From Streptomyces calvus (GTDB taxonomy: Bacteria; Actinomycetota; Actinomycetes; Streptomycetales; Streptomycetaceae), in the NCBI RefSeq assembly GCF_006782915.1, contig NZ_VCNP01000043.1, positions 310,001 through 374,000 of the forward strand: a stretch of DNA of 64,000 nt, written 5' to 3'. The first letter of the stretch is position 1, and each line of letters begins with the position of its first letter. The notes beneath the pieces are model-generated. The model was not told the DNA's origin and searched no databases. It saw only the letters and a program-made list of their open reading frames with translations. This document shows, piece after piece, positions 37,069 through 45,869 of this stretch. The position numbers were made by a program, and so were the translations under genes.

Positions 37069-40000
37069 TCACTTCCCGCCGAGCCTGGCCCAGAACTCCT
37101 CGGTGCCGGGGCGGCTTCCGTCGTCGGCGAGGATCGCGGAGGCGCTGCACTTGAGACGGAGCCGAATCTTGCGCTCGCCGCTGGCCGAGAAGTTCTCGTC
37201 AGCGGCCAGCCCCGTGACCAGGAGTTCGTTGACGAACTTCTTCCAGGCGTCCGGACCGTACGCCTGCGCCCACTTCAGCCGGTTGTCCTCCGGCTGGTTG
37301 TCGCTGCGGAGGATGACGGACTTCTCCACGCGCCGGGCCATGCTGGTGAGGAAGTGCCGGGCCGCCAGCACTTCGATGGGCGGCAGGTCGTCGTTCCGGC
37401 TCTCCGCGTCCACGACCTCCGCCCCGTACCGCTGCAGCGCGGCAAGGATGCCTTCCTTGCGGTCCAGCAGCTCGTTGGGCAGCAGGAGTTCCACCAGGTC
37501 GGCGTGGCGCACCCCGTGCAGGTGGCGCAGAGCGTTGGGCGACCCGCTCACCTTGATCTTCTTCACCGTGGTGTTCTCCAGCCGCAGGCTCCAGCCGGGC
37601 GTCGCCGGCAGGGTCAGGGAGGACAGTTCGCAGCCGACCAGGCGGGCGTCCACATCCTCCACCTGGGAGAGATCCAGCTCATCGGCGAATATCGCGTTGA
37701 CGACGGTCTGCCCGGTCAGCGTTCCCGTCTCCCGGACGACCGCGGTCCACAGCGCACCGAGATTGGTGGCGGCGACGGTCGATTCCATCTGGCGTTCCGT
37801 GCCGCCGATGCGGGGCGCGAAGTCCGAGACGGCACGGACGGTCAGCTGGGCCCCGGCCGTGCTGACCACGCCCGTGACCGTCGCCGACCGCCAGTGGGAC
37901 TGCTTCAGCATGGCCTGGAACAGCGCGGGATGGCCCTCCAGCAGGTATCGGCTGGCGGCCCCCGCCAGGAACTGGTCGAAGAACAACTCGTGCTGGAAGC
38001 GGAAGCGCGAGGACGACGCGTCGTCCGAGGCGGCGGCGAGACCGCACAGCACCGGCAGCCGCTGCTTCAGATGCCGCCGGCTGGACAACTCGGCCTCTAT
38101 GGCGTACTCGGCGGCGTCCTCCAGTTCGCTCATGTCCGCCTCGCGTTCGTCATGGCTGGCCATGAACTCCGCGACGTACTCGAACATCCGACGCAGCTCG
38201 GCGCTGCTCAGCAGCGCCGCACCGGCTTCCCCGGTCATCAGCTTGCGTTCTTCCCGGGCCACGTACTTGCTGAGTAAACGCTCGGTCAGGGTGTCGCTCT
38301 TGATCTCGCTCTCGTTCGGGTCGAGCGTCATCTCCGCGAACACCCGCGCGAAGAACGGCAGGCCCAGCAGCCGCCGGTCGTGCTCCGACAGCCGGTCGAG
38401 GCTCCTCCGCGGCACCTCGCACTCGTCCAGGAACGACTCGACGTCCGCGGGCGACCAGCGCTGCACCTCCGCGATGCGATGGCGCACGTAGGGCAGGCCC
38501 TGCTCGTTGGCACGCTCGACGCTGAAGCGGTACTGCCCCATGTAGTACGAGGACCGGGCCGAGACCACGACCACGCCCCGCCCGCCGAGGTCGTCGAGCC
38601 ACGGCCGCAGCGATCCGATGGCGTCGCTGTAGCCGACACCGCCGAGCAGTTCGTCGAAGCCGTCGATGAGCAGCGTCATCAGCCCGTTGCGGCACAGGGC
38701 CTTGACGCCCTTGTCGGTGAGGTTCCGGGTCGATGCCACGGCGCTGTCCACCACGGTCCGCAGACTGTCGAGTACCTGCCCGGTGGAGCGCACGTACAGG
38801 AAGAGGGCCTGGTGCGACGGTCGTCCCTCCAGCAGCGCCTGCTCGACCTCGCGCGCGCGGCTCTTGGCGGCGTCCAGCATGGCGCGTGTCTTGCCGATGC
38901 CGGCCTCGCCGTTGATGAAGACCACCTGGGTCTGGCCGCGGTTGGCCTGCAGATCCTCGTCGACGCCGTCGATCAGCTCGGCGAACGTGCTGGGCGGACC
39001 CGCGTGACTGCCGTCCATGTCATGGACGATCACCTTGGCCATCCGCGTGGTACCGCGCTCCCGCGACGCCCATCCCAGCGTCTCGCGTTCCTCGGCGGCG
39101 AGCTGGGTCTCCAGCTGGTCCAGCTTCTGACGCAGACGCGTCGCGACGACCTGCCAGTTCGCCAGCTTCCGCAGATAGTCCGAGTACGGCACCCAGCCGG
39201 ACTCGTCACGCCACTGCCGGGCGTTGTCGGGGCCGAGGCGGAAGTAGTCCCGGCGCGACTGGGTTCCGGTGCCCTCGCCGGTCGCCTTGTCCCAGTAGTA
39301 CTCGAAGCCGTGATCGTGATCGGCGTAGACCGGTTCGGAGTCGTCGTCGGCGAAACCGCGCAGATCCCGCTCGACGTCCCTGATGAAGTAGTCGAGGGTG
39401 CCGTTGTCCGCCTTCTTCGGCTTGAGCAGGGGATGGAGCGCGGACCGTACCGCTTCACCCTTCGGTGTGGCGGTCACCACCGTCCCGCCGAAGCACAGGT
39501 AGCTGGGCTGGGCGCCTGCGAACTTGGAGAACAGGTGCCAGGCTCCCGTCCCCGTGACGTACAGGAAGGGCCACAGCGGTACCTCGTCGCCGTCCCAGAC
39601 GAACACCGGCTGCGACTCTCCCGTCCCGTCGTCCGCCACGGTCCGCAGGCCGGCGTCGGCGAGGCATGCGGCGATGGCGTCGGCGACGGCGTGGACGAGT
39701 TCGTCGAGGGTGGTCAGGTCGGTCCGGTCGGTGGGCAGTGCCCCGCCGTGACTGATGTGGTCCCGGAGCCGCTTGAGGTTGCGCAATTCGTGCGGGGCGC
39801 CCGGAACACCCCGGTCGTACCGGTCCAGTACCTCGATGACGGCCCGCCCCACCCGCGCCGCGGGCACGGTCGGGCAGTCGTCCAGCTGCTTGCGCACGTG
39901 GCGCAGGTACCCGGTCCATTCACCGAGCCCCGGCGAACGGCCCACGCCGGCCGGGGTGTGCCCGGCCGCCCGCACCGTCGCGGCGGCCAGCAGGCTCAGG

Positions 40001-40155
40001 AAGCGCAGTTCGAAGTCGAGGACCGAGAAGCCCTCGTGGATACTGCGAGGACGGCCGGCCGGCACCGGCGAGTAGGACCTCTCCATGCTGCGGAACACGT
40101 CGACGGGCGATTGCGCCCCTGCCTCTTCGACCACCGGTCCCCCCTTGTCGCGCAC
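37069..40155 (-). CDS. HEPN-like / NACHT STAND NTPase, candidate anti-phage defence protein
   Basis: The 1028-residue protein has an N-terminal region (about 40-170) carrying RDHISH at 131-136, the R-x4-H form of HEPN ribonucleases. A middle domain (185-345) is unassigned. The NACHT NTPase has Walker A GEAGIGKT (416-423) and Walker B LLIDGFDEL (495-503). A C-terminal region includes a beta-helix or pentapeptide-like run (ELDLSQVEDVDARLVGCELS). STAND NTPases of this form are known to sense phage and trigger a fused effector. Start GTG 40155 has GAGGGGGC upstream; the open frame runs 74 codons further. Codon 627 is TTA, so translation may need bldA tRNA. It sits alone between a terminator and mfd. 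Confidence 0.85.
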   Translation of the reverse strand: MRDKGGPVVEEAGAQSPVDVFRSMERSYSPVPAGRPRSIHEGFSVLDFELRFLSLLAAATVRAAGHTPAGVGRSPGLGEWTGYLRHVRKQLDDCPTVPAARVGRAVIEVLDRYDRGVPGAPHELRNLKRLRDHISHGGALPTDRTDLTTLDELVHAVADAIAACLADAGLRTVADDGTGESQPVFVWDGDEVPLWPFLYVTGTGAWHLFSKFAGAQPSYLCFGGTVVTATPKGEAVRSALHPLLKPKKADNGTLDYFIRDVERDLRGFADDDSEPVYADHDHGFEYYWDKATGEGTGTQSRRDYFRLGPDNARQWRDESGWVPYSDYLRKLANWQVVATRLRQKLDQLETQLAAEERETLGWASRERGTTRMAKVIVHDMDGSHAGPPSTFAELIDGVDEDLQANRGQTQVVFINGEAGIGKTRAMLDAAKSRAREVEQALLEGRPSHQALFLYVRSTGQVLDSLRTVVDSAVASTRNLTDKGVKALCRNGLMTLLIDGFDELLGGVGYSDAIGSLRPWLDDLGGRGVVVVSARSSYYMGQYRFSVERANEQGLPYVRHRIAEVQRWSPADVESFLDECEVPRRSLDRLSEHDRRLLGLPFFARVFAEMTLDPNESEIKSDTLTERLLSKYVAREERKLMTGEAGAALLSSAELRRMFEYVAEFMASHDEREADMSELEDAAEYAIEAELSSRRHLKQRLPVLCGLAAASDDASSSRFRFQHELFFDQFLAGAASRYLLEGHPALFQAMLKQSHWRSATVTGVVSTAGAQLTVRAVSDFAPRIGGTERQMESTVAATNLGALWTAVVRETGTLTGQTVVNAIFADELDLSQVEDVDARLVGCELSSLTLPATPGWSLRLENTTVKKIKVSGSPNALRHLHGVRHADLVELLLPNELLDRKEGILAALQRYGAEVVDAESRNDDLPPIEVLAARHFLTSMARRVEKSVILRSDNQPEDNRLKWAQAYGPDAWKKFVNELLVTGLAADENFSASGERKIRLRLKCSASAILADDGSRPGTEEFWARLGGK

Positions 40156-40400
40156 CGCGCCCCCTCGTGTCGTCGTGCGTTCGGTGTGCGACGCAGAGTA
40201 TCGATCGGGCCGTGACGTCGTCCGCACTTGTGGAAGCCCGGCGAGGCAGCCGGTGGAAGCGGTCGGCGCGGGGCGGGGAGCGGGGCACTGTCCACAGCCC
40301 CCGGCGGACGCGAGCGCGGCGTCGTACGCTGGACACCCCCGGCCCGCAGCGCGCGTCGGGCCCGTCGTGTTGCACACCCCCGGACGGAAAGCGCCCCCGA

Positions 40401-43400
40401 ATGAGCCTGCACGGTCTGCTCGACGCCGTCGTCAAGGACGCCGCCCTCGCGGAAGCGATCACCGCGGCCGCCGACGGCAACCGCATGCACGTCGACCTGG
40501 TCGGCCCGCCCGCGGCCCGCCCCTTCGCGGTCGCCGCCCTGGCCCGGGACAGCGGCCGCCCCGTGCTCGCGGTGACGGCGACCGGCCGCGAGGCCGAGGA
40601 CCTGGCCGCCGCCCTGCGCTCCCTGCTCCCGCCGGAAGGGGTCGTGGAGTACCCGTCCTGGGAGACGCTGCCGCACGAGCGGCTCAGCCCCCGCAGCGAC
40701 ACCGTCGGCCGCCGCCTGGCCGTGCTGCGCCGCCTGGCCCACCCGCGTCCCGACGACCCCGAGACCGGCCCGGTCTCCGTCGTCGTCGCGCCCGTGCGTT
40801 CCGTGCTCCAGCCGCAGGTCAAGGGTCTGGGCGACCTGGAGCCGGTCGCCCTGCGGACCGGGCAGAGCGCCGACCTGAACGAGGTCGTCGAAGCCCTCGC
40901 CGCCGCCGCGTACGCGCGGGTGGAGCTGGTGGAGAAGCGCGGCGAGTTCGCGGTGCGCGGCGGCATCCTCGACGTGTTCCCGCCCACCGAGGAACACCCG
41001 CTGCGCATCGAGTTCTGGGGCGACGACGTCGAGGAGATCCGCTACTTCAAGGTCGCCGACCAGCGCTCCCTGGAGGTCGCCGAGCACGGCCTGTGGGCGC
41101 CGCCGTGCCGTGAGCTGCTGCTCACCGACGATGTGCGGGAGCGGGCGCGGGTCCTCGCCGAGCAGCACCCGGAGCTCGGCGAACTGCTCGGGAAGATCGC
41201 CGAGGGGATCGCGGTGGAGGGCATGGAGTCCCTGGCTCCGGTCCTCGTCGACGACATGGAGCTGCTGCTGGACGTGCTGCCCAAGGGCGCCATGGCCGTC
41301 GTCTGCGACCCGGAGCGGGTGCGGACGCGGGCCGCGGACCTGGTGGCGACGAGCCAGGAGTTCCTGCAGGCATCCTGGGCGGCCACGGCGATGTCCCGTG
41401 CGGACGAAGCCCGCTCCGGCGAGGGCGGTGGCGGGCGACGGGCGGGCGGTCAGGCGCCCATCGACGTCGGCGCGGCCTCCCTGTGGTCCATCGCGGACGT
41501 CCGGGACCGGGCCCGCGAGCTGGACATGATGTGGTGGTCGGTGTCGCCGTTCGCCGCCGACGAGGAGCTCGACGCGGACACCCTCAAGCTGGGCATGCAC
41601 GCCCCCGAGTCCTACCGCGGCGACACCGCGCGGGCGCTGGCCGACACCAAGGGCTGGCTCGCCGACGGCTGGCGCACGGTCTACGTCACCGAGGGCCACG
41701 GCCCGGCCGCCCGGACCGTGGAGGTGCTGGGCGGCGAGGGCATCGCGGCCCGCCTGGACACCGACCTCGGTGAGATCAGCCCGTCCGTCGTGCACGTCGC
41801 CTGCGGCTGCATCGACCTCGGCTTCGTCGACCCGGCGCTCAGGCTCGCCGTCCTCACCGAGACCGACCTGACCGGGCAGAAGGCCGCCGGCCGCGAGGGC
41901 GCCCGGATGCCGGCCCGCCGCCGCAAGACCATCGACCCGCTCACCCTGGAGACGGGCGACTACATCGTCCACGAGCAGCACGGCGTCGGCCGCTACATCG
42001 AGATGGTGCAGCGCACCGTGCAGGGCGCCACCCGCGAGTACCTGGTCGTGGAGTACGCCCCGGCCAAGCGCGGCCAGCCCGGCGACCGGCTCTACATCCC
42101 CACCGACCAGCTGGAGCAGATCACCAAGTACGTCGGCGGCGAGGCACCCACGCTGCACCGGCTCGGCGGCGCCGACTGGACGAAGACGAAGGCCCGCGCG
42201 AAGAAGGCCGTGAAGGAGATCGCGGCCGACCTGATCAAGCTGTACAGCGCGCGCATGGCCGCGCCGGGGCACGCCTTCGGCGGTGACACCCCGTGGCAGC
42301 GCGAGCTGGAGGACGCCTTCCCGTACGCCGAGACCCCCGACCAGCTGACGACGATCGCCGAGGTCAAGGAGGACATGGAGAAGTCGGTCCCGATGGACCG
42401 CCTGATCTGCGGCGACGTCGGCTACGGCAAGACGGAGATCGCGGTGCGCGCGGCCTTCAAGGCCGTCCAGGACGGCAAGCAGGTCGCCGTGCTCGTGCCG
42501 ACGACGCTGCTGGTGCAGCAGCACTTCGGCACGTTCTCCGAGCGCTACTCGCAGTTCCCGGTGAACGTGCGCGCGCTGTCCCGCTTCCAGACCGACACCG
42601 AGGCGAAGGCGGTCCTGGAGGGGCTGCGCGACGGTTCGGTGGACGTCGTCATCGGCACCCACCGGCTGTTCTCGTCCGAGACCAAGTTCAAGGACCTCGG
42701 TCTGGTCATCGTCGACGAGGAGCAGCGCTTCGGCGTCGAGCACAAGGAGCAGCTGAAGAAGCTGCGCGCCAACGTCGACGTCCTGACGATGTCCGCGACG
42801 CCGATCCCGAGAACGCTGGAGATGGCGGTCACCGGCATCCGCGAGATGTCCACGATCACCACCCCGCCGGAGGAGCGGCACCCGGTCCTCACCTTCGTCG
42901 GGCCGTACGAGGAGAAGCAGATCGGCGCGGCGATCCGCCGTGAGCTGCTGCGCGAGGGCCAGGTCTTCTACATCCACAACCGCGTCGAGTCGATCGACCG
43001 GGCCGCCGCCCGGCTGCGCGAGATCGTCCCCGAGGCGCGGATCGCCACCGCCCACGGGCAGATGTCGGAGCAGGCGCTGGAGCAGGTCGTCGTCGACTTC
43101 TGGGAGAAGAAGTTCGACGTCCTCGTCTCCACGACGATCGTCGAGTCCGGCATCGACATCTCCAACGCCAACACCCTGATCGTCGAGCGCGGCGACAACT
43201 TCGGCCTCTCCCAGCTGCACCAGCTGCGCGGCCGTGTCGGCCGGGGCCGTGAGCGCGGCTACGCCTACTTCCTGTACCCGCCGGAGAAGCCGCTCACGGA
43301 GACCGCGCACGAACGGCTGGCCACCATCGCCCAGCACACCGAGATGGGCGCGGGCATGTACGTGGCCATGAAGGACCTGGAGATCCGCGGCGCCGGAAAC

Positions 43401-43985
43401 CTGCTGGGCGGCGAGCAGTCCGGCCACATCGCGGGCGTCGGCTTCGACCTGTACGTGCGGATGGTCGGCGAGGCGGTGGCGGACTACCGGCGGCAGCTGG
43501 AGACCGGCGGGATCGAGGAGGAGCCGCCGCTCGAGGTCAAGATCGAACTGCCTGTCGACGCGCACGTCCCGCACGACTACGCGCCCGGCGAGCGGCTGCG
43601 CCTCCAGGCGTACCGTGCGATCGCCTCGGCCAACACCGAGGACGACATCAAGGCGGTGCGCGAGGAACTGGTCGACCGCTACGGCAAGTTGCCGGAGCCG
43701 GTGGAGAACCTGCTGCTGGTGGCGGGCCTGCGGATGCTCGCGCGGGCGTGCGGTGTCGGCGAGATCGTGCTCCAGGGCACGAACGTGCGGTTCGCGCCGG
43801 TGGAGTTGCGCGAGTCCCAGGAGCTGCGGCTGAAGCGCCTGTACCCGGGCACGGTCGTCAAGCCGGCCGCCCACCAGGTGCTGGTGCCGCGTCCGAAGAC
43901 CGCGAAGGTCGGCGGGAAGCCGCTGGTCGGACGGGAACTGCTCGGCTGGGTCGGGGAGTTCCTGACGTCCGTGCTGGGGTCCTGA
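40401..43985 (+). CDS. mfd: Transcription-repair coupling factor
   Basis: Mfd removes stalled RNA polymerase and recruits UvrA to template-strand damage. The 1194-residue protein has an N-terminal UvrB-like region, a CarD-type RNA polymerase interaction domain (GDYIVHEQHGVGRYIEM, about 515), and the helicase core. The core includes Walker A GDVGYGKTEIA, Walker B VDEEQRFGV and TRG-type motifs SGIDISNANTLIVERGDNFG with QLRGRVGRG. The C-terminal TRCF domain completes it. ATG 40401 is the chosen start. The last 18 bp, including the stop, are duplicated in tandem just downstream. Confidence 0.97.
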   Translation: MSLHGLLDAVVKDAALAEAITAAADGNRMHVDLVGPPAARPFAVAALARDSGRPVLAVTATGREAEDLAAALRSLLPPEGVVEYPSWETLPHERLSPRSDTVGRRLAVLRRLAHPRPDDPETGPVSVVVAPVRSVLQPQVKGLGDLEPVALRTGQSADLNEVVEALAAAAYARVELVEKRGEFAVRGGILDVFPPTEEHPLRIEFWGDDVEEIRYFKVADQRSLEVAEHGLWAPPCRELLLTDDVRERARVLAEQHPELGELLGKIAEGIAVEGMESLAPVLVDDMELLLDVLPKGAMAVVCDPERVRTRAADLVATSQEFLQASWAATAMSRADEARSGEGGGGRRAGGQAPIDVGAASLWSIADVRDRARELDMMWWSVSPFAADEELDADTLKLGMHAPESYRGDTARALADTKGWLADGWRTVYVTEGHGPAARTVEVLGGEGIAARLDTDLGEISPSVVHVACGCIDLGFVDPALRLAVLTETDLTGQKAAGREGARMPARRRKTIDPLTLETGDYIVHEQHGVGRYIEMVQRTVQGATREYLVVEYAPAKRGQPGDRLYIPTDQLEQITKYVGGEAPTLHRLGGADWTKTKARAKKAVKEIAADLIKLYSARMAAPGHAFGGDTPWQRELEDAFPYAETPDQLTTIAEVKEDMEKSVPMDRLICGDVGYGKTEIAVRAAFKAVQDGKQVAVLVPTTLLVQQHFGTFSERYSQFPVNVRALSRFQTDTEAKAVLEGLRDGSVDVVIGTHRLFSSETKFKDLGLVIVDEEQRFGVEHKEQLKKLRANVDVLTMSATPIPRTLEMAVTGIREMSTITTPPEERHPVLTFVGPYEEKQIGAAIRRELLREGQVFYIHNRVESIDRAAARLREIVPEARIATAHGQMSEQALEQVVVDFWEKKFDVLVSTTIVESGIDISNANTLIVERGDNFGLSQLHQLRGRVGRGRERGYAYFLYPPEKPLTETAHERLATIAQHTEMGAGMYVAMKDLEIRGAGNLLGGEQSGHIAGVGFDLYVRMVGEAVADYRRQLETGGIEEEPPLEVKIELPVDAHVPHDYAPGERLRLQAYRAIASANTEDDIKAVREELVDRYGKLPEPVENLLLVAGLRMLARACGVGEIVLQGTNVRFAPVELRESQELRLKRLYPGTVVKPAAHQVLVPRPKTAKVGGKPLVGRELLGWVGEFLTSVLGS

Positions 43986-44003
43986 TCCGTGCTGGGGTCC
44001 TGA
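43968..44003 (+). repeat. Perfect 18-bp tandem duplication spanning the mfd stop codon
   Basis: TCCGTGCTGGGGTCCTGA is present at 43968-43985 and again at 43986-44003. The first copy encodes the last residues and stop of mfd. The second restores the same stop if the first were read through, because 18 is a multiple of three. Confidence 0.9.
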
Positions 44004-44050
44004 CCTGCGCGGTCAGGTACCTGACTGACCTGCGCGGTCAGGTCCCTGAC
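44001..44050 (+). repeat. 25-bp tandem repeat downstream of mfd
   Basis: Two copies of a 25-bp unit (starting TGACCTGCGCGGTCAGGT) differ at one base. Each contains a small hairpin TGACC-TGCGC-GGTCA. It overlaps the end of the 18-bp duplication. It may contribute to mfd transcript ends. Confidence 0.85.
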
Positions 44051-44230
44051 CTCCGCGGTGGGTTCTTGACGCCGTCTGCGCCGGGGGTCTGACGTCCGTG
44101 CCGGGTGCTCGATGGCCTCGGCGTCGGGGCCTGGCGCCCGTGCCGGGGGCCAGTCGTCCGGCGCGCGGCGGTTGCGCGCAGCCGTCCACGGCGCGGTGCG
44201 CCGTGGACGGTTCGACGGGTGCGTGAGGCC

Positions 44231-44416
44231 TTACGGCTGGTCGGGACGGTCGCGGTCCATGCCGAGCCGGCGTTCGGCCTGCTGCTGGCCCGTGTCGATG
44301 TGCTGCTCGTACTTTCCGCCGGTCCTCTCGTTCAGTTTCCGTTCGGCGGCGTCCGAGGCCTGCTTGGCCTTGTCGCGCGCCGCCTTGTTGCTCTTGAACT
44401 TGTCGAGGATGCCCAT
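44231..44416 (-). CDS. MT0933-like small antitoxin-family protein
   Basis: The 61-residue protein begins MGILDKFKSNKAARDKAKQA and contains NERTGGKYEQHIDTGQQQAE, matching the MT0933/Rv0909-type antitoxin family (TGGKY and D.GQ motifs). It is basic and predicted helical. ATG 44416 is chosen because AAGGAG lies six bases upstream; the longer frame has no ribosome site. In mycobacteria the family is annotated as antitoxin paired with a toxin gene. Here no toxin gene is adjacent, so it is either an orphan or has another role, as is common in Streptomyces. Confidence 0.8.
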   Translation of the reverse strand: MGILDKFKSNKAARDKAKQASDAAERKLNERTGGKYEQHIDTGQQQAERRLGMDRDRPDQP

Positions 44417-44601
44417 CCAGAGCTCCTTCCGGAGGTGACTCAAAACAGACGATACGCGCGGATTCGAGCGAATGCCCACAAACCTCGGCTTTGGTCTGGA
44501 CCATTTCCGGGTGTGCCTCGCTCTTTACGGTGAGTTCCGGCGCCGGAGCGGATCGGTCCGCCCACGCCGGGGCAGAGAGCAGGGGAGCGAGGGAGGGGCG
44601 C

Positions 44602-45381
44602 GTGACGCGACACATGGGGCGGGGCGGGAAGGTCCGGTACGCGGGGGTGGCGGTGGCCGTCGCCGCGGCTCTCCTCGCCGGCTGCGAATCGGTGCCGGAC
44701 AAGGACCGCCCGGCCGGCGGCGGAGGCGGCAGTGCGGCGCCCGACGGGCGGGCCGTCAGCCCGCTGGACAATCCCGACGGCACCGAACCGGGCCTGGCGC
44801 CCGTGGCCGGCGAGGTGGACCGGGCCGAGGCCGTCGACCTGATCGGCAAGGTGACCACCAAGGGCCGCGGACCGAAGACCGGTTACGACCGCGAGGAGTT
44901 CGGCTACGCCTGGATGGACACGGCCGACGGCGTGCCGCTCGCCAGGAACGGCTGCGACACCCGTAACGACCTGCTCCGGCGCGACGGCGAGAAGCTGCGC
45001 TTCCGGTCCGGCTCCGACTGCGTGGTGATCGCCATGACACTGGCCGACCCGTACACCGGGACGACGATCGAGTGGCGCAAGGAGCAGGCCGCCGAGGTGC
45101 AGGTGGACCACGTCGTCCCGCTTTCCTACAGCTGGCAGATGGGCGCCTCGCGCTGGCCCGAGGAGAAGCGGCAGCAACTGGCGAACGATCCGCTGAACCT
45201 CATACCGGTCGAGGGCCGCGCCAACTCGGCCAAGGGAGACGCCGGACCGGCCACCTGGCTCCCGCCGGACAAGCGCATCCGCTGCGCCTACGCGGTGCGC
45301 TTCGCCCAGGTCGCGGTCAAGTACGAGCTGCCGGTGACGGCACCCGACGAGCGCGCGATGCTGCGGCAGTGCGAGGGCTGA
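44602..45381 (+). CDS. Secreted HNH-family nuclease lipoprotein (DUF1524-like)
   Basis: The 259-residue precursor has a lipoprotein signal peptide (KVRYAGVAVAVAAALLAGCE, lipobox LAGC). A Gly/Pro linker follows, then a C-terminal HNH-type domain with VDHVVPLSYSW, NDPLNLIPVEGRANSAKGD and PPDKRIRCAYAVRF. The DHVVPL...N...N spacing matches the DUF1524/HNH endonuclease group. It probably degrades extracellular DNA at the surface. GTG 44602 has a GGGAGGGG ribosome site; an internal ATG at 44614 is possible. The 3' end is followed by a minisatellite. Confidence 0.85.
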   Translation: MTRHMGRGGKVRYAGVAVAVAAALLAGCESVPDKDRPAGGGGGSAAPDGRAVSPLDNPDGTEPGLAPVAGEVDRAEAVDLIGKVTTKGRGPKTGYDREEFGYAWMDTADGVPLARNGCDTRNDLLRRDGEKLRFRSGSDCVVIAMTLADPYTGTTIEWRKEQAAEVQVDHVVPLSYSWQMGASRWPEEKRQQLANDPLNLIPVEGRANSAKGDAGPATWLPPDKRIRCAYAVRFAQVAVKYELPVTAPDERAMLRQCEG

Positions 45382-45441
45382 GCGGCTTCTTCCGGCGGCG
45401 GTCGGGACGCGGCTGCTGCCGGCTCCCGTCCCTGCCGACCG

Positions 45442-45759
45442 GCGGTGACGGTCGGTCGACGGCGACGCCAGCCCCGCGGTGACGGTCGCCCCGCGGCGAC
45501 GCCAGCCCCGCGGTGACGGTCGGTCGACGGCGACGCCAGCCCCGTGGTGACGGTCGCCCCGCGGCGACGCCAGCCCCGCGGTGACGGTCGGTCGACGGCG
45601 ACGCCAGCCCCGCGGTGACGGTTGCCTCGCGGTGACGCCAGCCCTGCGGTGACGGTCGGTCGGCGGTGACGGTCGGTCGACGGCGACGCCAGTCCCGCGG
45701 TGACGGTCGCCTCGCGGTGACAGTCGCCCTGCGGTGACGGTTGGTCGACGGCAGTGGCC
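45442..45759. repeat. Minisatellite: 17-bp monomers in 34/68-bp higher-order repeats
   Basis: Six 34-bp units run head to tail from 45442 to 45645. Types A (GCGGTGACGGTCGGTCGACG start) and B (GCGGTGACGGTCGCCCCGCG start) alternate, so a 68-bp period overlays the 34-bp one. Each 34-mer is two 17-bp halves. From 45646 the array breaks into single 17-mers. It lies between convergent genes, so it is 3' of both. Codon structure is not maintained (17 is not divisible by 3). Confidence 0.92.
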
Positions 45760-45817
45760 GTCCGGTGGCTGGGCCGCGCGTCCCGGGCAGGGGCCGGCCG
45801 CGGGATCGACGCAGTGA

Positions 45818-45848
45818 GCCGGTGCCACGTCGAGCGCGTGGCACCGGC
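45818..45848 (-). terminator. Terminator downstream of the lipoprotein gene
   Basis: A 12-bp perfect stem (GCCGGTGCCACG with its complement) and a 7-base loop lie 21 bp beyond the lipoprotein stop on the minus strand. Confidence 0.75.
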
Positions 45849-45869
45849 AACCAGGACGGTCCTCGGTCG

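Noticed and set aside
39996..43874. A 1292-codon open frame antisense to mfd
   Set aside because: The translation is Arg/Gly/Val/Asp-rich and mirrors the mfd codons; mfd has all helicase motifs in the other frame.
44231..44416. Complete toxin-antitoxin pair
   Set aside because: Only the MT0933-like protein is present; neither neighbour resembles a toxin.
45442..45759. CRISPR array
   Set aside because: Repeats are contiguous without unique spacers, have a 17/34-bp period, and no cas genes are nearby.
45317..45850. A minus-strand frame reading through the minisatellite
   Set aside because: It is open only because of the repeat composition; no ribosome site or family match is seen.
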